64,000 nt of DNA from Smittia aterrima (lineage: Eukaryota; Arthropoda; Insecta; Diptera; Chironomidae): positions 24,924,001-24,988,000 of the forward strand of contig CP093831.1 of the NCBI GenBank assembly GCA_033063855.1, in the 5' to 3' direction. The notes below the pieces were generated by a model that saw only the letters and a program-made list of their open reading frames with translations, did no database searches and was not told the origin of the DNA. Shown here piece by piece: positions 24,765-34,879 of this stretch (position 1 is its first letter; each line of letters begins with the position of its first letter). A program made the position numbers and the translations under genes.

Positions 24765-26150
24765 ATAGATCATATGCACTCTCAAATAAATTTTATTTTC
24801 AATGCATGAACAAATAAAAAATATATATTAAAGCTCATTAGTGCTTAAATGAAGTGTTAAATGATAATTTAAAAAAAAAATGTCAAGTAAAATAAATTTT
24901 ATTTTTTTTTTCTTTTGTTCTGATCAGAAATAGATGATTTCAAATTTTTGAAGTTCTTTTAACTTTGAAATGATCTGACGAAGAGTTTTGATTTTATTTG
25001 ACTTCGAGACAATGATTTTAAAAGAACTTTTGAAAATTGTGTCACCAAACGGATATTTTACAATGTTTACATGAATTTACATGACAAAAATTTTTGCAAT
25101 ATTCTCTCGATCAAATCATTTTGCGAATTATTGATCAGTATCAAAAATTTATTGAATTATTTATCATGTTCAAATGACATTCGATCTTGTGAAATTTAAT
25201 GCATTTTTTTGTTGAAGACTTTTCGCTACTTTGAATTGAAAATTCATAAATGTTTGATAAATTGTTTTTTTTGTAATTGTCATCTTTATATCATGTGGAG
25301 ATCACATTCACGCAAAATTTAAATGATATTGATAACAAAAACATCAATGCCATTTTCTTTGTCACTTATTCAAAAATTAAAAGATAAATGATCAATTTTC
25401 ATTGATTTAATCTTTTAAATTTTGAAAAGCTTTCACAATTAATTTAAATCACGATTTTATAAATGCTTCGAAATCAATAAAAATATATTTTATTTTTATG
25501 AACTAGTTATTTCATAAAATACTTTTATCAATGAAATTTTATTTAAAGAAATTTATCATTACATAAATAATTTTTTGTTGAATTAATGTTTTTCATCTAA
25601 CATTTTTATAAAATTTGTGATAATTTCACATATTTTCTTTTAAATGATAATTTTCAGCAATTTAATGTCAATGAATTTTCGCGTTGTTTGACTAAAATTT
25701 TTACTCGCTAATAAAAGTTTCTCAGAATTAAAATTAATTTAATCACAAATTTTATAACTCGATTTTTAAGACGAAATATTTGTTTTTCAAACAAAAATTA
25801 CATTTGATTTGTTGAATTTTCATAAATTTTTTAAATACTTATTATATCTATATTTCGTTTGTTTATGAAATTTTCATTAAATATTTTCAAATAATTTGTT
25901 TTAATTCTTCAATTGAAAATATGAAAATCAATAAATTCATTTGATTTAATTCAAATTGAATCATAATTCAATTTGAAATAAAGATATAATTTTTATATTT
26001 TGATTTTTAAAAATTTTTGATTTTGTGATGCGTTGACACAAAAATTTAATTTTCATTCATGTTATGCTAAGCTCATAAACTTTCTTAATTTCAAGTAAAA
26101 ATTAAGAAACACATTCAAAAAAAAAATTTATTTTCTTTTTAATTTCTTAA
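24765..26150. other. Very AT-rich spacer
   Basis: About 1.4 kb of A/T-dominated sequence with no supported gene. The open frames are negligible. Sequence near 26025 (GATGCG...) weakly recalls the GATGC box seen upstream of the paralogues, but not well enough to call. Confidence 0.4.
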
Positions 26151-26160
26151 ATCAAAAAGA

Positions 26161-26169
26161 TATTTAAAG
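26161..26169 (+). promoter_or_regulatory. TATA element of Z4 with shortened leader
   Basis: TATTTAAAG at 26161-26169. The usual 33-bp offset would put the start site at about 26194, only eight bases before the ATG at 26202, whereas paralogues have leaders of about 50-80 nt. The leader appears to have been deleted. Confidence 0.5.
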
Positions 26170-26201
26170 TTTCATTAACTTCTTCAAGAGAATGTGATTA
26201 A

Positions 26202-27500
26202 ATGAAAAATTTAAAAAAAAAAATCAAGAACAATGTAAAACAAGAAGAAGCAGAGATCGAAGTTCTCGAACAGTTCACAATTGAAGAATTTGTTGGCGAC
26301 GTCAAACATGAACCAGAAAGACATTTTGTGTTCATCATGCCAGACGATCCTGAGCCAGAGATCGAAGAGCTCAAGGAAGTGAAAATAGTATTGAGGAAAT
26401 TTGATAGAGCGTGGACAACTGCTAAACCAAAGTTGTTCAAAAATTACTTTGTTTGCTACAAATGTGACTTAGTAGCAAAATATTCGGGAAACTTCAGGCA
26501 ACATTTAACAAGATGCAAAATTATTCAAAAATGTGAAAATTGTAGTTTCAAAAGTAAAACCGCGAAATTTAAGAAATGCGGCTATTGCGATCTCAAATTT
26601 AATTGCAAAAACTGTGAGACTCTCCATATCGCTCAAGTTCATCTCAAAGGTTTAACTTGGCTCTGCAGCATATGCGAATTCAAAACTTTAATCAATGAAA
26701 GTCTAAGAATTCATCATAAAACTCACGAAATGAAATTCTCTTGTGAAACTTGCAGGAAAAACTTTTCAGTCAATCAGTCACTAAAAATTCATCAACAGCA
26801 ACATCGTCATGGAGTCTTTGTCAACGAGAAAGAAGTGAAATTTGAATGCAATAAATGCGTTCGGTCATTTGCAACTAAAATTGGATTGAAACAACACGAA
26901 AAAGAGGTTCACAGTAAAATGAAGTTCCATTGCGATCTTTGTGGACAAATACGTAAAACTAAAAGTCTTATTCAAGGTCACATGAGAACTCATCTCAAAG
27001 TTTCTTGCCCGATTTGTCATTACATGATAGCTAAGTATCGTCTTAAAGAACACATTGGATTGCACTCGTCCAATTTAAATTTCGAATGTGATGAATGCGA
27101 GAAAGTTTTTATTAAGGAACATTCTCTATACATTCACAAGAACAGATATCACGCGACTGATCAATTTCAATGTGATTTTTGCTCTAAAATTTTTAAGAAT
27201 AAAAGTTCACTGAGAAAGCACATGATAAATCACATGAAGGTTTCATGTCCAATGTGCACAAAGTCAATTATTAAACGATTTTTGAAGAAACACATTAAAA
27301 AGTTTCATCCATCAGGAGAAAAGTTTCTGGCTTGTAAAATTCGGATGTGTCACCAAAAGTTTAAAAATATCAAAGAACTGAAAGATCACGAGAAAATTCA
27401 CATCGGCCAAAAAAACTATAAATGCCCAAAGTGCAGTTATCAAACAAAAACTTTGATAAATATTAAACTTCACATGAAAACCAAATCTCACCAAACATAA
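26202..27500 (+). CDS. Zinc-finger family unit Z4, full length
   Basis: A single exon of 432 residues. The first ten residues are lysine-rich (MKNLKKKIKN) because of an A-run, then NVKQEE and DVKHEPERHFVFIMPDDPEPEIEE, giving two psi-K-x-E sites. The C2HC finger reads CYKC...HLTRC. The eight-ligand module reads CENC-x11-CGYC-x5-CKNC...H...H. C2H2 fingers run to KTKSHQT at the end, including RMCHQKFKNIKELKDHEKIH. The stretch from FRQHLTRC to SFKSKTAKFKKC is shared almost exactly with Z7, so the two exchanged or share the finger body. AATAAA follows at 27519. Confidence 0.88.
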   Translation: MKNLKKKIKNNVKQEEAEIEVLEQFTIEEFVGDVKHEPERHFVFIMPDDPEPEIEELKEVKIVLRKFDRAWTTAKPKLFKNYFVCYKCDLVAKYSGNFRQHLTRCKIIQKCENCSFKSKTAKFKKCGYCDLKFNCKNCETLHIAQVHLKGLTWLCSICEFKTLINESLRIHHKTHEMKFSCETCRKNFSVNQSLKIHQQQHRHGVFVNEKEVKFECNKCVRSFATKIGLKQHEKEVHSKMKFHCDLCGQIRKTKSLIQGHMRTHLKVSCPICHYMIAKYRLKEHIGLHSSNLNFECDECEKVFIKEHSLYIHKNRYHATDQFQCDFCSKIFKNKSSLRKHMINHMKVSCPMCTKSIIKRFLKKHIKKFHPSGEKFLACKIRMCHQKFKNIKELKDHEKIHIGQKNYKCPKCSYQTKTLINIKLHMKTKSHQT

Positions 27501-27713
27501 AACAAATTTTTTGTATGTAATAAAATTTTCAGAGATACACTTTTAACTATTTTTAATCTGACTTTATATAAAAATGTTTAATAAAGAGCAAAGTTTTCAA
27601 CTTTGATGGTCACCCAAACAATGATGTTGAGTCTATCGCTTCCAAATCATTTCGAAACGCATATAAATTATCGTCACATTAAGAATTTCCTTTAATCCTA
27701 ATCCAGAATTAAT

Positions 27714-27915
27714 TAAGCCTAAAGCTTCAGTTGCATCGGGTTTAGTTTTGCATCAAATGATGCGAAGTTGTTGCTTAAATTTTCTAAACCTTAATTGTTT
27801 AATCAGTTTTACAGAAGTTCACATCGAAAAAGGTTTGCTGAATTCAAAATTAAATGTTCAACAACTGTGGCGAGTAGTGGAATATTTATTGAATCAGATA
27901 GAAAAGGTATTTTAG
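27714..27915 (+). promoter_or_regulatory. Promoter cassette of Z5
   Basis: AAAGCTT, then TTTTGCATCAAATGATGC (an imperfect palindrome centred near 27754), GAAGTTGTTGCTTAAATTT and TCTAAACC. A weak GGTATTTTAGG near 27906 stands where paralogues have TATTTAAAG. The upstream part matches the Z8 cassette, and the preceding 27500-27650 matches the 3' flank of Z7. Confidence 0.5.
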
Positions 27916-27995
27916 GCAAATATTTTAAACAGCGATTGTCGCCTAATTCTTAACCTTTGAACAGTTCTTATCAGCAGAGAAATTTTGACTCCAAT

Positions 27996-30209
27996 ATGAA
28001 AAATTTAAATGAAAAAATTGTCAACAATATTAAACAAGAAGAAGATGAGAATGCTCTTGATCACTTAACTTCAGAAGATTCTCTCGACAACATCAAACAT
28101 GAGCCAGAAAGACATTTTGTTTTCATTATGCCAGACGATCCAGCGCCAGAGATCGAAGAAATGAAAGAAGTGAAAGTAATTTTGAGGAAATTTGATAGGA
28201 GATTTAAACCCGAAATGTTCGCGACATATTCTGTTTGTGGCAAATGTGACTACATAACTAAGAATTCGGGAAATTTAAAAGATCATTACAAATGTTGTAA
28301 AATTGTTCAAAAATGTGAAAAATGTTTTTCGATGAGCAAATCAGAAAATATTAAAGTTTGTGGCTTGTGTGATCTTAAATTCGATTGTAAGATTTGCAAG
28401 ATGAATCATCAAAACCAAGAACATTGCAAAGACTCTAACTGGTTTTGTAATAAATGCGAATACAAAACTTTAGAAAAGAAAAATTTAAAATTCCATTTTG
28501 CGACTAAAACTGGACTTCAACTTCACGTGAGACGAGTTCACAATAAAATCAGATTCCAATGCGATATTTGCGGCCATAAATTAAAATATAAATACATACT
28601 ACGAGAACATATGCTCATCCATCTCAAAGTTCCTTGCCCGATATGCCAACTTATGATGAAAAGGAAGTGTCTTAGAAAACATGTTGAGCAGCATTCGTCA
28701 AATTTAAAATGCGAGGTTTGTGAGAAAGTTTGCTTAAATCGGCATCATCTAAACACTCATAAAAAAACGAATCATATGATTGATGAAGTTCAGTGCGATT
28801 TGTGTTCTAAGATACTTCAAAACAAAATTCGTTTGAGGAATCACATGAAATCTCTTCACTTAAAGGTTTCTTGCCAATTCTGCACAAAGTCGGCTTGCAA
28901 ACAATTTATGAAAAAACACATTAAAAAGTATCATTCATCAGGAGAGAAGTTCTTGGCGTGTAACATTAAAAAGTGCCTACAAATGTTCACGAATGAGAAA
29001 GAATTGAAGGATCACAAGGAAATTCATATCGGACCTCGACTTTACAAATGCCCGAAGTGCAATCAACAATCGAAATATTTGCAAAATATGAAGAATCATA
29101 TAAACAACATTCACTGGGAAATTGAAAATAATAAAGTAACAAATCGCCAAGAAAATTTCCTTAACATCGAAAAAGAAAAACTTTTCACGCCGATTGATCT
29201 AATTTCAAAAATAAAAGAAGAAGAGATTGAAGATATGAAGGTTCTTGATCAGTTCAGAACTGAAGAAACTGTTGCGAATATAAAACATGAACCAGAAAGA
29301 CATTTCGTTCTGATTATGCCAGACCAAGAAGTCGAAGAAATTAAGGAAATGCGAATTGTTTTGATAAAGTTTGATAGAAATTGGAGGAGTAAATCTAAAA
29401 TGTTTAAGACATATTTCCATTGCTACAAATGTGGCTACGCAGCTCAGAAACCACGTCACTTGAAAATACATTTGAATGTTTGTGAGATTCTTCCGAAATG
29501 TAAAATGTGTGGTCTTAAAAGCAAAACTGAAAACGCCGAAGATTGTGGTTTGTGTGATCTCAAATTTGATTGCAATAATTGTAAGACGAAACATCAAGTT
29601 CGAGAGCATCGCAATGGATCAAATTGGAACTGCAGCAAATGTAACTTCAAAACTTTGAGCAAGTCAAATTCTCAAAAACATTATCAGTCTCACGTAAAAA
29701 GCCAATTTGAATGCAAAAAATGTGTCCAATCTTACGCAACTGAAAAAAGATTGAAAGTTCATGAAAATCGTGTTCATAGTGGAATGAAGTTCCATTGCGA
29801 TATTTGTGGCAAAATATTTAAAACGAAGTCCGAATTACAACAACACTTGGAAATTCATTTTAAGATTCCCTGTCCGATTTGTCAGCACTTGCTAGCAAAG
29901 CACCTTCTTAAGAAACATATTGAGAAGCATTCGTCCTCATCAAAGTTTAAATGTTACTCTTGTGAAAAAGTTTTCTTGAGCAAGGAAAATCTAAAGAGTC
30001 ATTGGAGTAGTTTCCATGAGGTTGATAAAGTTCAATGCGACTTGTGTTCCAAGATATTACAGAATAAATATGTTCTGAGATCGCACATGACATATCATCA
30101 TTTAAAAGTTTCTTGCACAATTTGTAAAATTTTAGTAACTCAACTTAAATTGAAAGGCCACATAAAAAAGTTTCATTCGTTAACAAGTGGAAACTTAAAC
30201 CTGAACTAA
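27996..30209 (+). CDS. Double-unit zinc-finger gene Z5 with missing fingers
   Basis: A single exon of 737 residues from ATG 27996 (the open frame extends 13 codons upstream without an ATG). Two family units are fused in one frame. Unit 1: NIKQEE, NIKHEPERHF, VILRKFDR, C2HC, B-box-like CEKC...CGLC...CKIC, then an in-frame deletion joins KNLKFH directly to FATKTGLQLH, removing the FSCETC finger and half a neighbour on each side. Unit 2 starts about residue 400 with KIKEEE and NIKHEPERHFVLIMPD (PEPE repeat lost), keeps C2HC and the B-box-like module, and also lacks the FSCETC finger (KSQFECKKC follows directly). It ends early at KGHIKKFHS, without the last two fingers. Unusual spacing makes some fingers doubtful. 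Confidence 0.82.
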   Translation: MKNLNEKIVNNIKQEEDENALDHLTSEDSLDNIKHEPERHFVFIMPDDPAPEIEEMKEVKVILRKFDRRFKPEMFATYSVCGKCDYITKNSGNLKDHYKCCKIVQKCEKCFSMSKSENIKVCGLCDLKFDCKICKMNHQNQEHCKDSNWFCNKCEYKTLEKKNLKFHFATKTGLQLHVRRVHNKIRFQCDICGHKLKYKYILREHMLIHLKVPCPICQLMMKRKCLRKHVEQHSSNLKCEVCEKVCLNRHHLNTHKKTNHMIDEVQCDLCSKILQNKIRLRNHMKSLHLKVSCQFCTKSACKQFMKKHIKKYHSSGEKFLACNIKKCLQMFTNEKELKDHKEIHIGPRLYKCPKCNQQSKYLQNMKNHINNIHWEIENNKVTNRQENFLNIEKEKLFTPIDLISKIKEEEIEDMKVLDQFRTEETVANIKHEPERHFVLIMPDQEVEEIKEMRIVLIKFDRNWRSKSKMFKTYFHCYKCGYAAQKPRHLKIHLNVCEILPKCKMCGLKSKTENAEDCGLCDLKFDCNNCKTKHQVREHRNGSNWNCSKCNFKTLSKSNSQKHYQSHVKSQFECKKCVQSYATEKRLKVHENRVHSGMKFHCDICGKIFKTKSELQQHLEIHFKIPCPICQHLLAKHLLKKHIEKHSSSSKFKCYSCEKVFLSKENLKSHWSSFHEVDKVQCDLCSKILQNKYVLRSHMTYHHLKVSCTICKILVTQLKLKGHIKKFHSLTSGNLNLN

Positions 30210-30620
30210 AAATAACAATTGCCAAATTAATAGTCGTATTTTAAGAATCGCATGAAATCAAACCAAACCTAAAAATTACTGTTTTAATCAACAAATTGTC
30301 AGATTGTCTTTATACAAATAAATAAATTCAATGAAATAAATATTTCTATATTATGAAACTTGTGAAATATTCTGCAAAGCAATGAATAAATTATCGATAG
30401 ATATTAATTTTAATTTAAATTGAAAGTTTTTAATCTAATTTCATTCAATCAAACATTTCTAATTAGATTGATAACTTGGCTAGAAATTGTGAAACTCATT
30501 AGCAGCTCATGAATCAATTTGTAAATGAAACAGAAGTTTACGTTGTTATTAGGCGTTAGTTATTAGGCTCTAATAAATTATAAAATAAAAATATTTCATT
30601 AATTCATGAGAAAAATAAAA

Positions 30621-30802
30621 TAAGCTTAAAGCTTTTCATTCGAACCGGTTTTTGTTTTGCGTTAATTGATGCGAAGTTGCCGCTTAATTTTTGTAAACAA
30701 GGAAACACATTTTCAAAAGAAAAATAATTTTTCTTTTTTGTTCTTTAAATCAGGTAGAAAAAGATATTTAAAGTGATTACTTCAAACTACCATCGTCAGT
30801 TT
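30621..30802 (+). promoter_or_regulatory. Promoter cassette of Z6
   Basis: AAGCTTAAAGCTTTTCATTC, AACCGGTT, GATGCGAAGTTGCCGC, forkhead-like TTGTAAACAA, ATCAGGTAGAAAAAGA, TATTTAAAG at 30765-30773 and TCAGT with its A at 30798 (33 bp). Confidence 0.7.
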
Positions 30803-30852
30803 AAATCAAAACTTCAATCAGTTAACATCGCCAGAGAAGTTGTACGTTCAAC

Positions 30853-32091
30853 ATGGAAAATTTAAATCAAGAAATCATCTGCAATGTTAAACAAGAAGAA
30901 GCAGAGATCGAAGTTCTCGAACAGTTCACAATTGAAGAATTCGTCGGCGACATCAAACATGAGACAGAAAGACATTTCGTGTTCATCATGCCAGACGATC
31001 CTGAACCAGAGATCGAAGAATTGAAAGAAATAAAAATTGTTTTAAGGAAATTTGATAGAACTTGGAAAACCAAGCCCGCTGCGATGTTTAAATCATATTT
31101 TGCTTGTGACAAGTGCTACTATGTAACTAAATATTCGGAGAGTTTCAAATTACATTTGAAATTTTGTAAAATTCTTCAAAAATGTGAGAAATGTTTCTTC
31201 ATGAGCAAATCAGAAAATGGTGAAGAATGTGGAATGTGCGATTTGAAATTTGACTGCAGCAACTGTGCGACGTTGCATCAAAATCAGGATCATTGCCAAG
31301 GATCAATTTGGCATTGCCTCAAATGCGATTACAAAACTTTGCTCAAACCAAATCTAAGAATTCATTATCAGACTCACGTAAAAATATTTTTATGCGAAAC
31401 TTGCAAACGAAAATTCGCAGCAAAACGTGAATTCAATAATCATCAAAAGAACCGTCGTCATGGAATATTCGCATCGGAAACGGTAACAAAATTGGATTGC
31501 GAAAACTGCATTCGATCATTTGCAACTAAAAAAGGTTTAAGACAGCATAAGAAAGATTTTCATAGTAAATTGAAGTTTTATTGCGACCTTTGTGGCAAAT
31601 CATCTAAAACTAAAATTTTTCTTCATCAACACATGCAAACTCATTTCAAAATTCCTTGCCCGATTTGTCAGCGAATGATTACTGAGAATCGTCTTAAGGA
31701 ACACATTGAGGAGCATTCGATGACTGCAAAGTTCAAATGTGACGAGTGTGAGAAAGTTTATGTCAGCTTAAAAAAACTAAACTGGCATAAAACTTTAAAG
31801 CATGATATTAATGAAGTTCAATGCGATTTGTGCTCTAAAGTGTACACGAACAAAATTTTACTGAGAAGACACATGAAATTATCTCATTCATCTGGAGAAA
31901 AGTTTCTGGCTTGTAACATTGCCAATTGTAGACCGAGATTTAAAAATATCAAAGAACTTATGAATCACAAGAAAATTCACATCGGCAAAAAAATTTACAA
32001 GTGTCCAAAGTGCTCTTATCAATTGAAAGATTCACAAGTTTTAAAGAAACACATGAAAACAAAACACGAAACTCAAAAGAAAAAATTTTGA
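30853..32091 (+). CDS. Zinc-finger family unit Z6, one finger short
   Basis: A single exon of 412 residues. NVKQEE and DIKHETERHF (the usual P after KHE is T here, but psi-K-x-E is kept), FIMPDDPEPEIEE, VLRKFDR. C2HC CDKC...HLKFC; B-box-like CEKC...CGMC...CSNC...H...H. Compared with Z13 the LKVPCPMC finger is missing: NKILLRRHMKLSH runs directly into SSGEKFLACNI. A basic tail (KTKHETQKKKF) replaces the usual end. Its 5' flank is the source, or sister, of the orphan promoter at 24239-24722. Confidence 0.87.
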   Translation: MENLNQEIICNVKQEEAEIEVLEQFTIEEFVGDIKHETERHFVFIMPDDPEPEIEELKEIKIVLRKFDRTWKTKPAAMFKSYFACDKCYYVTKYSESFKLHLKFCKILQKCEKCFFMSKSENGEECGMCDLKFDCSNCATLHQNQDHCQGSIWHCLKCDYKTLLKPNLRIHYQTHVKIFLCETCKRKFAAKREFNNHQKNRRHGIFASETVTKLDCENCIRSFATKKGLRQHKKDFHSKLKFYCDLCGKSSKTKIFLHQHMQTHFKIPCPICQRMITENRLKEHIEEHSMTAKFKCDECEKVYVSLKKLNWHKTLKHDINEVQCDLCSKVYTNKILLRRHMKLSHSSGEKFLACNIANCRPRFKNIKELMNHKKIHIGKKIYKCPKCSYQLKDSQVLKKHMKTKHETQKKKF

Positions 32092-32836
32092 TTAAACTTA
32101 TTGACGCCAAATATTTTATTCGAATAAAACTATTTAATATGAAACATTTAACAATGAAAATCATTACTAATTAAAACATTATCTGCTAAATTCTTTTCGT
32201 TCTTTTAGAACTTTTTTTCAAAGTGTCTATCTAGATTTCAATTAGATTTTTTTTTAAATAAACATAAGCTCAGAATATTCAAATATGAAAAATTCAAAAT
32301 TTCAAAAATGATTTTCTACAACGAATTAAAAGAAGAATATGAGATGATTGAAAATAAAAGGTAATTTTGAAAAAATTAAGAACTTTCATGATAGAAAAAT
32401 TTTGAAAAAATTAAACAATGATTTTCACAAATGAAATTAAGATTATTGAAAAAGTTTAAAGATGAAATATTTGATGAAAAAGTTTGATACAAAATTTTGA
32501 ATTTCAAGATTGTAAACAATTGACAAGAGAAAGAAAGAATAAAATCAAGAACTGAAACAACAAGAAAATTCATACACAACAGAAACTATTTTAAGATAAA
32601 ACTGAATTAAAGGAAAAATTTTTAACGATTTAAAAGTGAATGAAAAAGAAAATCAATGATAATTTTTAATTTTAAAGTAAGAAAGAAAATATTATTTTAA
32701 AGAATTTTAAATTAAAAGCAATTAGTAAAGCAATTTTCCTTTGAAAAAAAACAAAGAAAATATCAACAATGATGAATCATGTTAAATCAATATGAGATTT
32801 TCAGAAAAACTTATTTTAATCCTAATCGTGCATAAA
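32092..32836. other. AT-rich spacer
   Basis: About 745 bp, purine-rich on the plus strand (long GAAAA/AAAT runs). AATAAA at about 32122 may serve Z6. No gene seen. Confidence 0.4.
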
Positions 32837-33017
32837 TTAAGCTTTTCACTAGCATCGAGTTTAGTTTTGCATCAAATGATGCGAAGTTGCCGCTCAAATT
32901 TGTAAACAAATTATCAGAAATATAAAAGGAAAATTAATTTTTACTAGTTAAACGTTGTTAAACTTACCTTAAACAACATCGAAAGGATATTTAAAGTGAT
33001 TCCAAACGTCGATCAGT
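32837..33017 (+). promoter_or_regulatory. Promoter cassette of Z7
   Basis: TTTTGCATCAAATGATGC palindrome, GAAGTTGCCGCTCAAAT, TTTGTAAACAAA, then TATTTAAAG at 32988-32996. The next TCAGT (A at 33015) is only 27 bp on; part of the leader seen in other copies is missing here, as in Z8. Confidence 0.6.
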
Positions 33018-33033
33018 GAACATCAGCAGAGAA

Positions 33034-34476
33034 ATGGAAAGTTTTTATCAAGAAATCATCGGCAACGTCAAACAAGAACCGGAAAATCAATTCCCGTTGA
33101 TCTTTTCACAAGATTTAGAGTCAGATTCGATACCATTTGAACAGTTAACATTAAAACAAATTGTCGACAACCTCAAACACGAAGATGAAGTAGATTTCTC
33201 ATTGACTTTGCTACAATATTTAAAGTTAAATGGCGACGACTCACTCGAGCAGCTCATACCGAATCAAATAATCGACAACATCAAGCATGAGCCAGAAGTT
33301 CATTTTACGCTGACCTTACCGGAAGATTCAGATCCTAAGATCGAGGACATGAAGGAATTTAAAATTGTTTTGAGGAAATTTGATAGCAAATGGAAAAGCT
33401 CACCTAAAATGTTGGAAAATTACTTTATTTGCGACAAATGTGACTATGCAGCAAAAAATTTGAGATACTTCAGGCAACATTTAACAAGATGCAAAATTAT
33501 TCAAAAATGTGAAATTTGTAGTTTTAAAAGTAAAACCGCGAAATTTAAGAAATGCGCCTATTGTGATCTCAAATTTGATTGCAAAAACTGTGAGACTTCC
33601 CACATCGGTCGTATTCATCGCAAAGGTTTAACTTGGCTTTGCAGCATATGCGAATTCAAAACTTTAAACAATGGAAATCTAAGAAGTCATTATCAAGCTC
33701 ACGAAATGAAATTCTCTTGTGGAACTTGCAGAAAAAACTTTTCACTCAATCATTCACTAAAAGTTCATCAACAGCAACATCGCCATGGAGTCTTTGCCAA
33801 CGAGAAAAAACTGAAATTTGAATGCAGAAAATGCGTCCGATCATTCGCAACTAAAAAAGGATTATATCAACACGAAAAATATGTTCATAGAGAAATAATG
33901 TTCAATTGCGATATTTGTGGAAAAACATTTAAAACTAAGCCAGAACTACGACAACACATACAAACTCATTTTAAAGTTCTTTGCTCGATTTGTCAGAACA
34001 TGATAACTGAGCATCGTCTTAAAGAACACATTGAGAACCATTCGATCTCAGCAAAGTTTAAATGTGACGAATGTGAGAAAATTTTCTTCAACAAGAGCAA
34101 ACTAAACGATCATAAGAAAGAACAACATGAGATTGACGAAGTTCAGTGTGATCTATGTTCAAAAATATTTAGGAATAAAATTTCACTGAGAAACCATATG
34201 AATTATCATATAAAGGTTTCATGTCCAATGTGCACAAAGTCGATTAGTAAAAAGCATTTGAAAGGTCACGTGAAGTCGTTTCATTCATCAGGAGACAAAT
34301 TTCTGGCTTGTAATATTGCGAGGTGTCAACAAAAGTTTAAAAATATCAAAGAACTGAAAGATCACGAGAAAATTCACATCGGCCAAAAAAACTATAAATG
34401 CCCAAAGTGCAATTATCAAACAAAAACTTTGCTAAATATTAAATGTCACATGAAAAACAAATCACACCAAAGATAA
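33034..34476 (+). CDS. Zinc-finger family unit Z7 with extended three-site N-terminus (chimeric)
   Basis: A single exon of 480 residues from ATG 33034 (an upstream in-frame GTG is not needed). The N-terminus is longer than in the typical unit and holds three lysine motifs: NVKQEPENQF, NLKHEDEVDF and NIKHEPEVHFTLTLPEDSDPK, separated by QLTLKQIVDN and QLIPNQIIDN repeats. Up to about residue 130 it is nearly identical to Z8. From the C2HC finger on (FRQHLTRCKIIQKC, SFKSKTAKFKKC) it instead follows Z4, to the C-terminus KNKSHQR. The C2HC, B-box-like module and all C2H2 fingers appear present. It looks like a recombinant between a Z8-type front and a Z4-type finger body. Confidence 0.87.
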   Translation: MESFYQEIIGNVKQEPENQFPLIFSQDLESDSIPFEQLTLKQIVDNLKHEDEVDFSLTLLQYLKLNGDDSLEQLIPNQIIDNIKHEPEVHFTLTLPEDSDPKIEDMKEFKIVLRKFDSKWKSSPKMLENYFICDKCDYAAKNLRYFRQHLTRCKIIQKCEICSFKSKTAKFKKCAYCDLKFDCKNCETSHIGRIHRKGLTWLCSICEFKTLNNGNLRSHYQAHEMKFSCGTCRKNFSLNHSLKVHQQQHRHGVFANEKKLKFECRKCVRSFATKKGLYQHEKYVHREIMFNCDICGKTFKTKPELRQHIQTHFKVLCSICQNMITEHRLKEHIENHSISAKFKCDECEKIFFNKSKLNDHKKEQHEIDEVQCDLCSKIFRNKISLRNHMNYHIKVSCPMCTKSISKKHLKGHVKSFHSSGDKFLACNIARCQQKFKNIKELKDHEKIHIGQKNYKCPKCNYQTKTLLNIKCHMKNKSHQR

Positions 34477-34673
34477 AACAAATTTTTTGTAATCAATAAA
34501 TATTTCAGATTTAAACTTTTAACCATTTTTAATCTAACTTTATATAAATATATTTAATAAATAGCAAAGTTTTCAACTTTGATGGTCACCCAAACAATGA
34601 TGATGAGTCAATCGCTTCCAAATCAATATGAGATTTTCAGAAAAACTTATTTTAATCCTAATCGAGCATAAAT

Positions 34674-34842
34674 TAAGCCTAAAGCTTCAGTTGCATCAGG
34701 TTTAGTTTTGCATCAAATGATGCGAAGTTGCCGCCTAAATTTTGTAAACAAACAAATTCACAGCAATTTCAAAAGAAAATTAATTTTTACTAGTTAAACG
34801 TTGTTAAACTTACCTTAAACAACATCGAAAGGATATTTAAAG
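34674..34842 (+). promoter_or_regulatory. Promoter cassette of Z8
   Basis: AAAGCTTCAGTTGCATCAGG, TTTTGCATCAAATGATGC palindrome, GAAGTTGCCGCCTAAAT, TTTGTAAACAAAC and TATTTAAAG at 34834-34842. Very similar to the Z7 cassette downstream and the Z5 cassette upstream. Confidence 0.6.
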
Positions 34843-34879
34843 TGATTCCAAACGTCGATCAGTGAACATCAGCAGAGAA

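Noticed and set aside
26198..26440. Recurring antisense frames opposite the N-terminal block (with SGSGSSGMMNTKCL-like text) as conserved antisense genes
   Set aside because: They mirror the conserved sense codons for PDDPEPE and KHEPERHF; no promoter or start logic on that strand.
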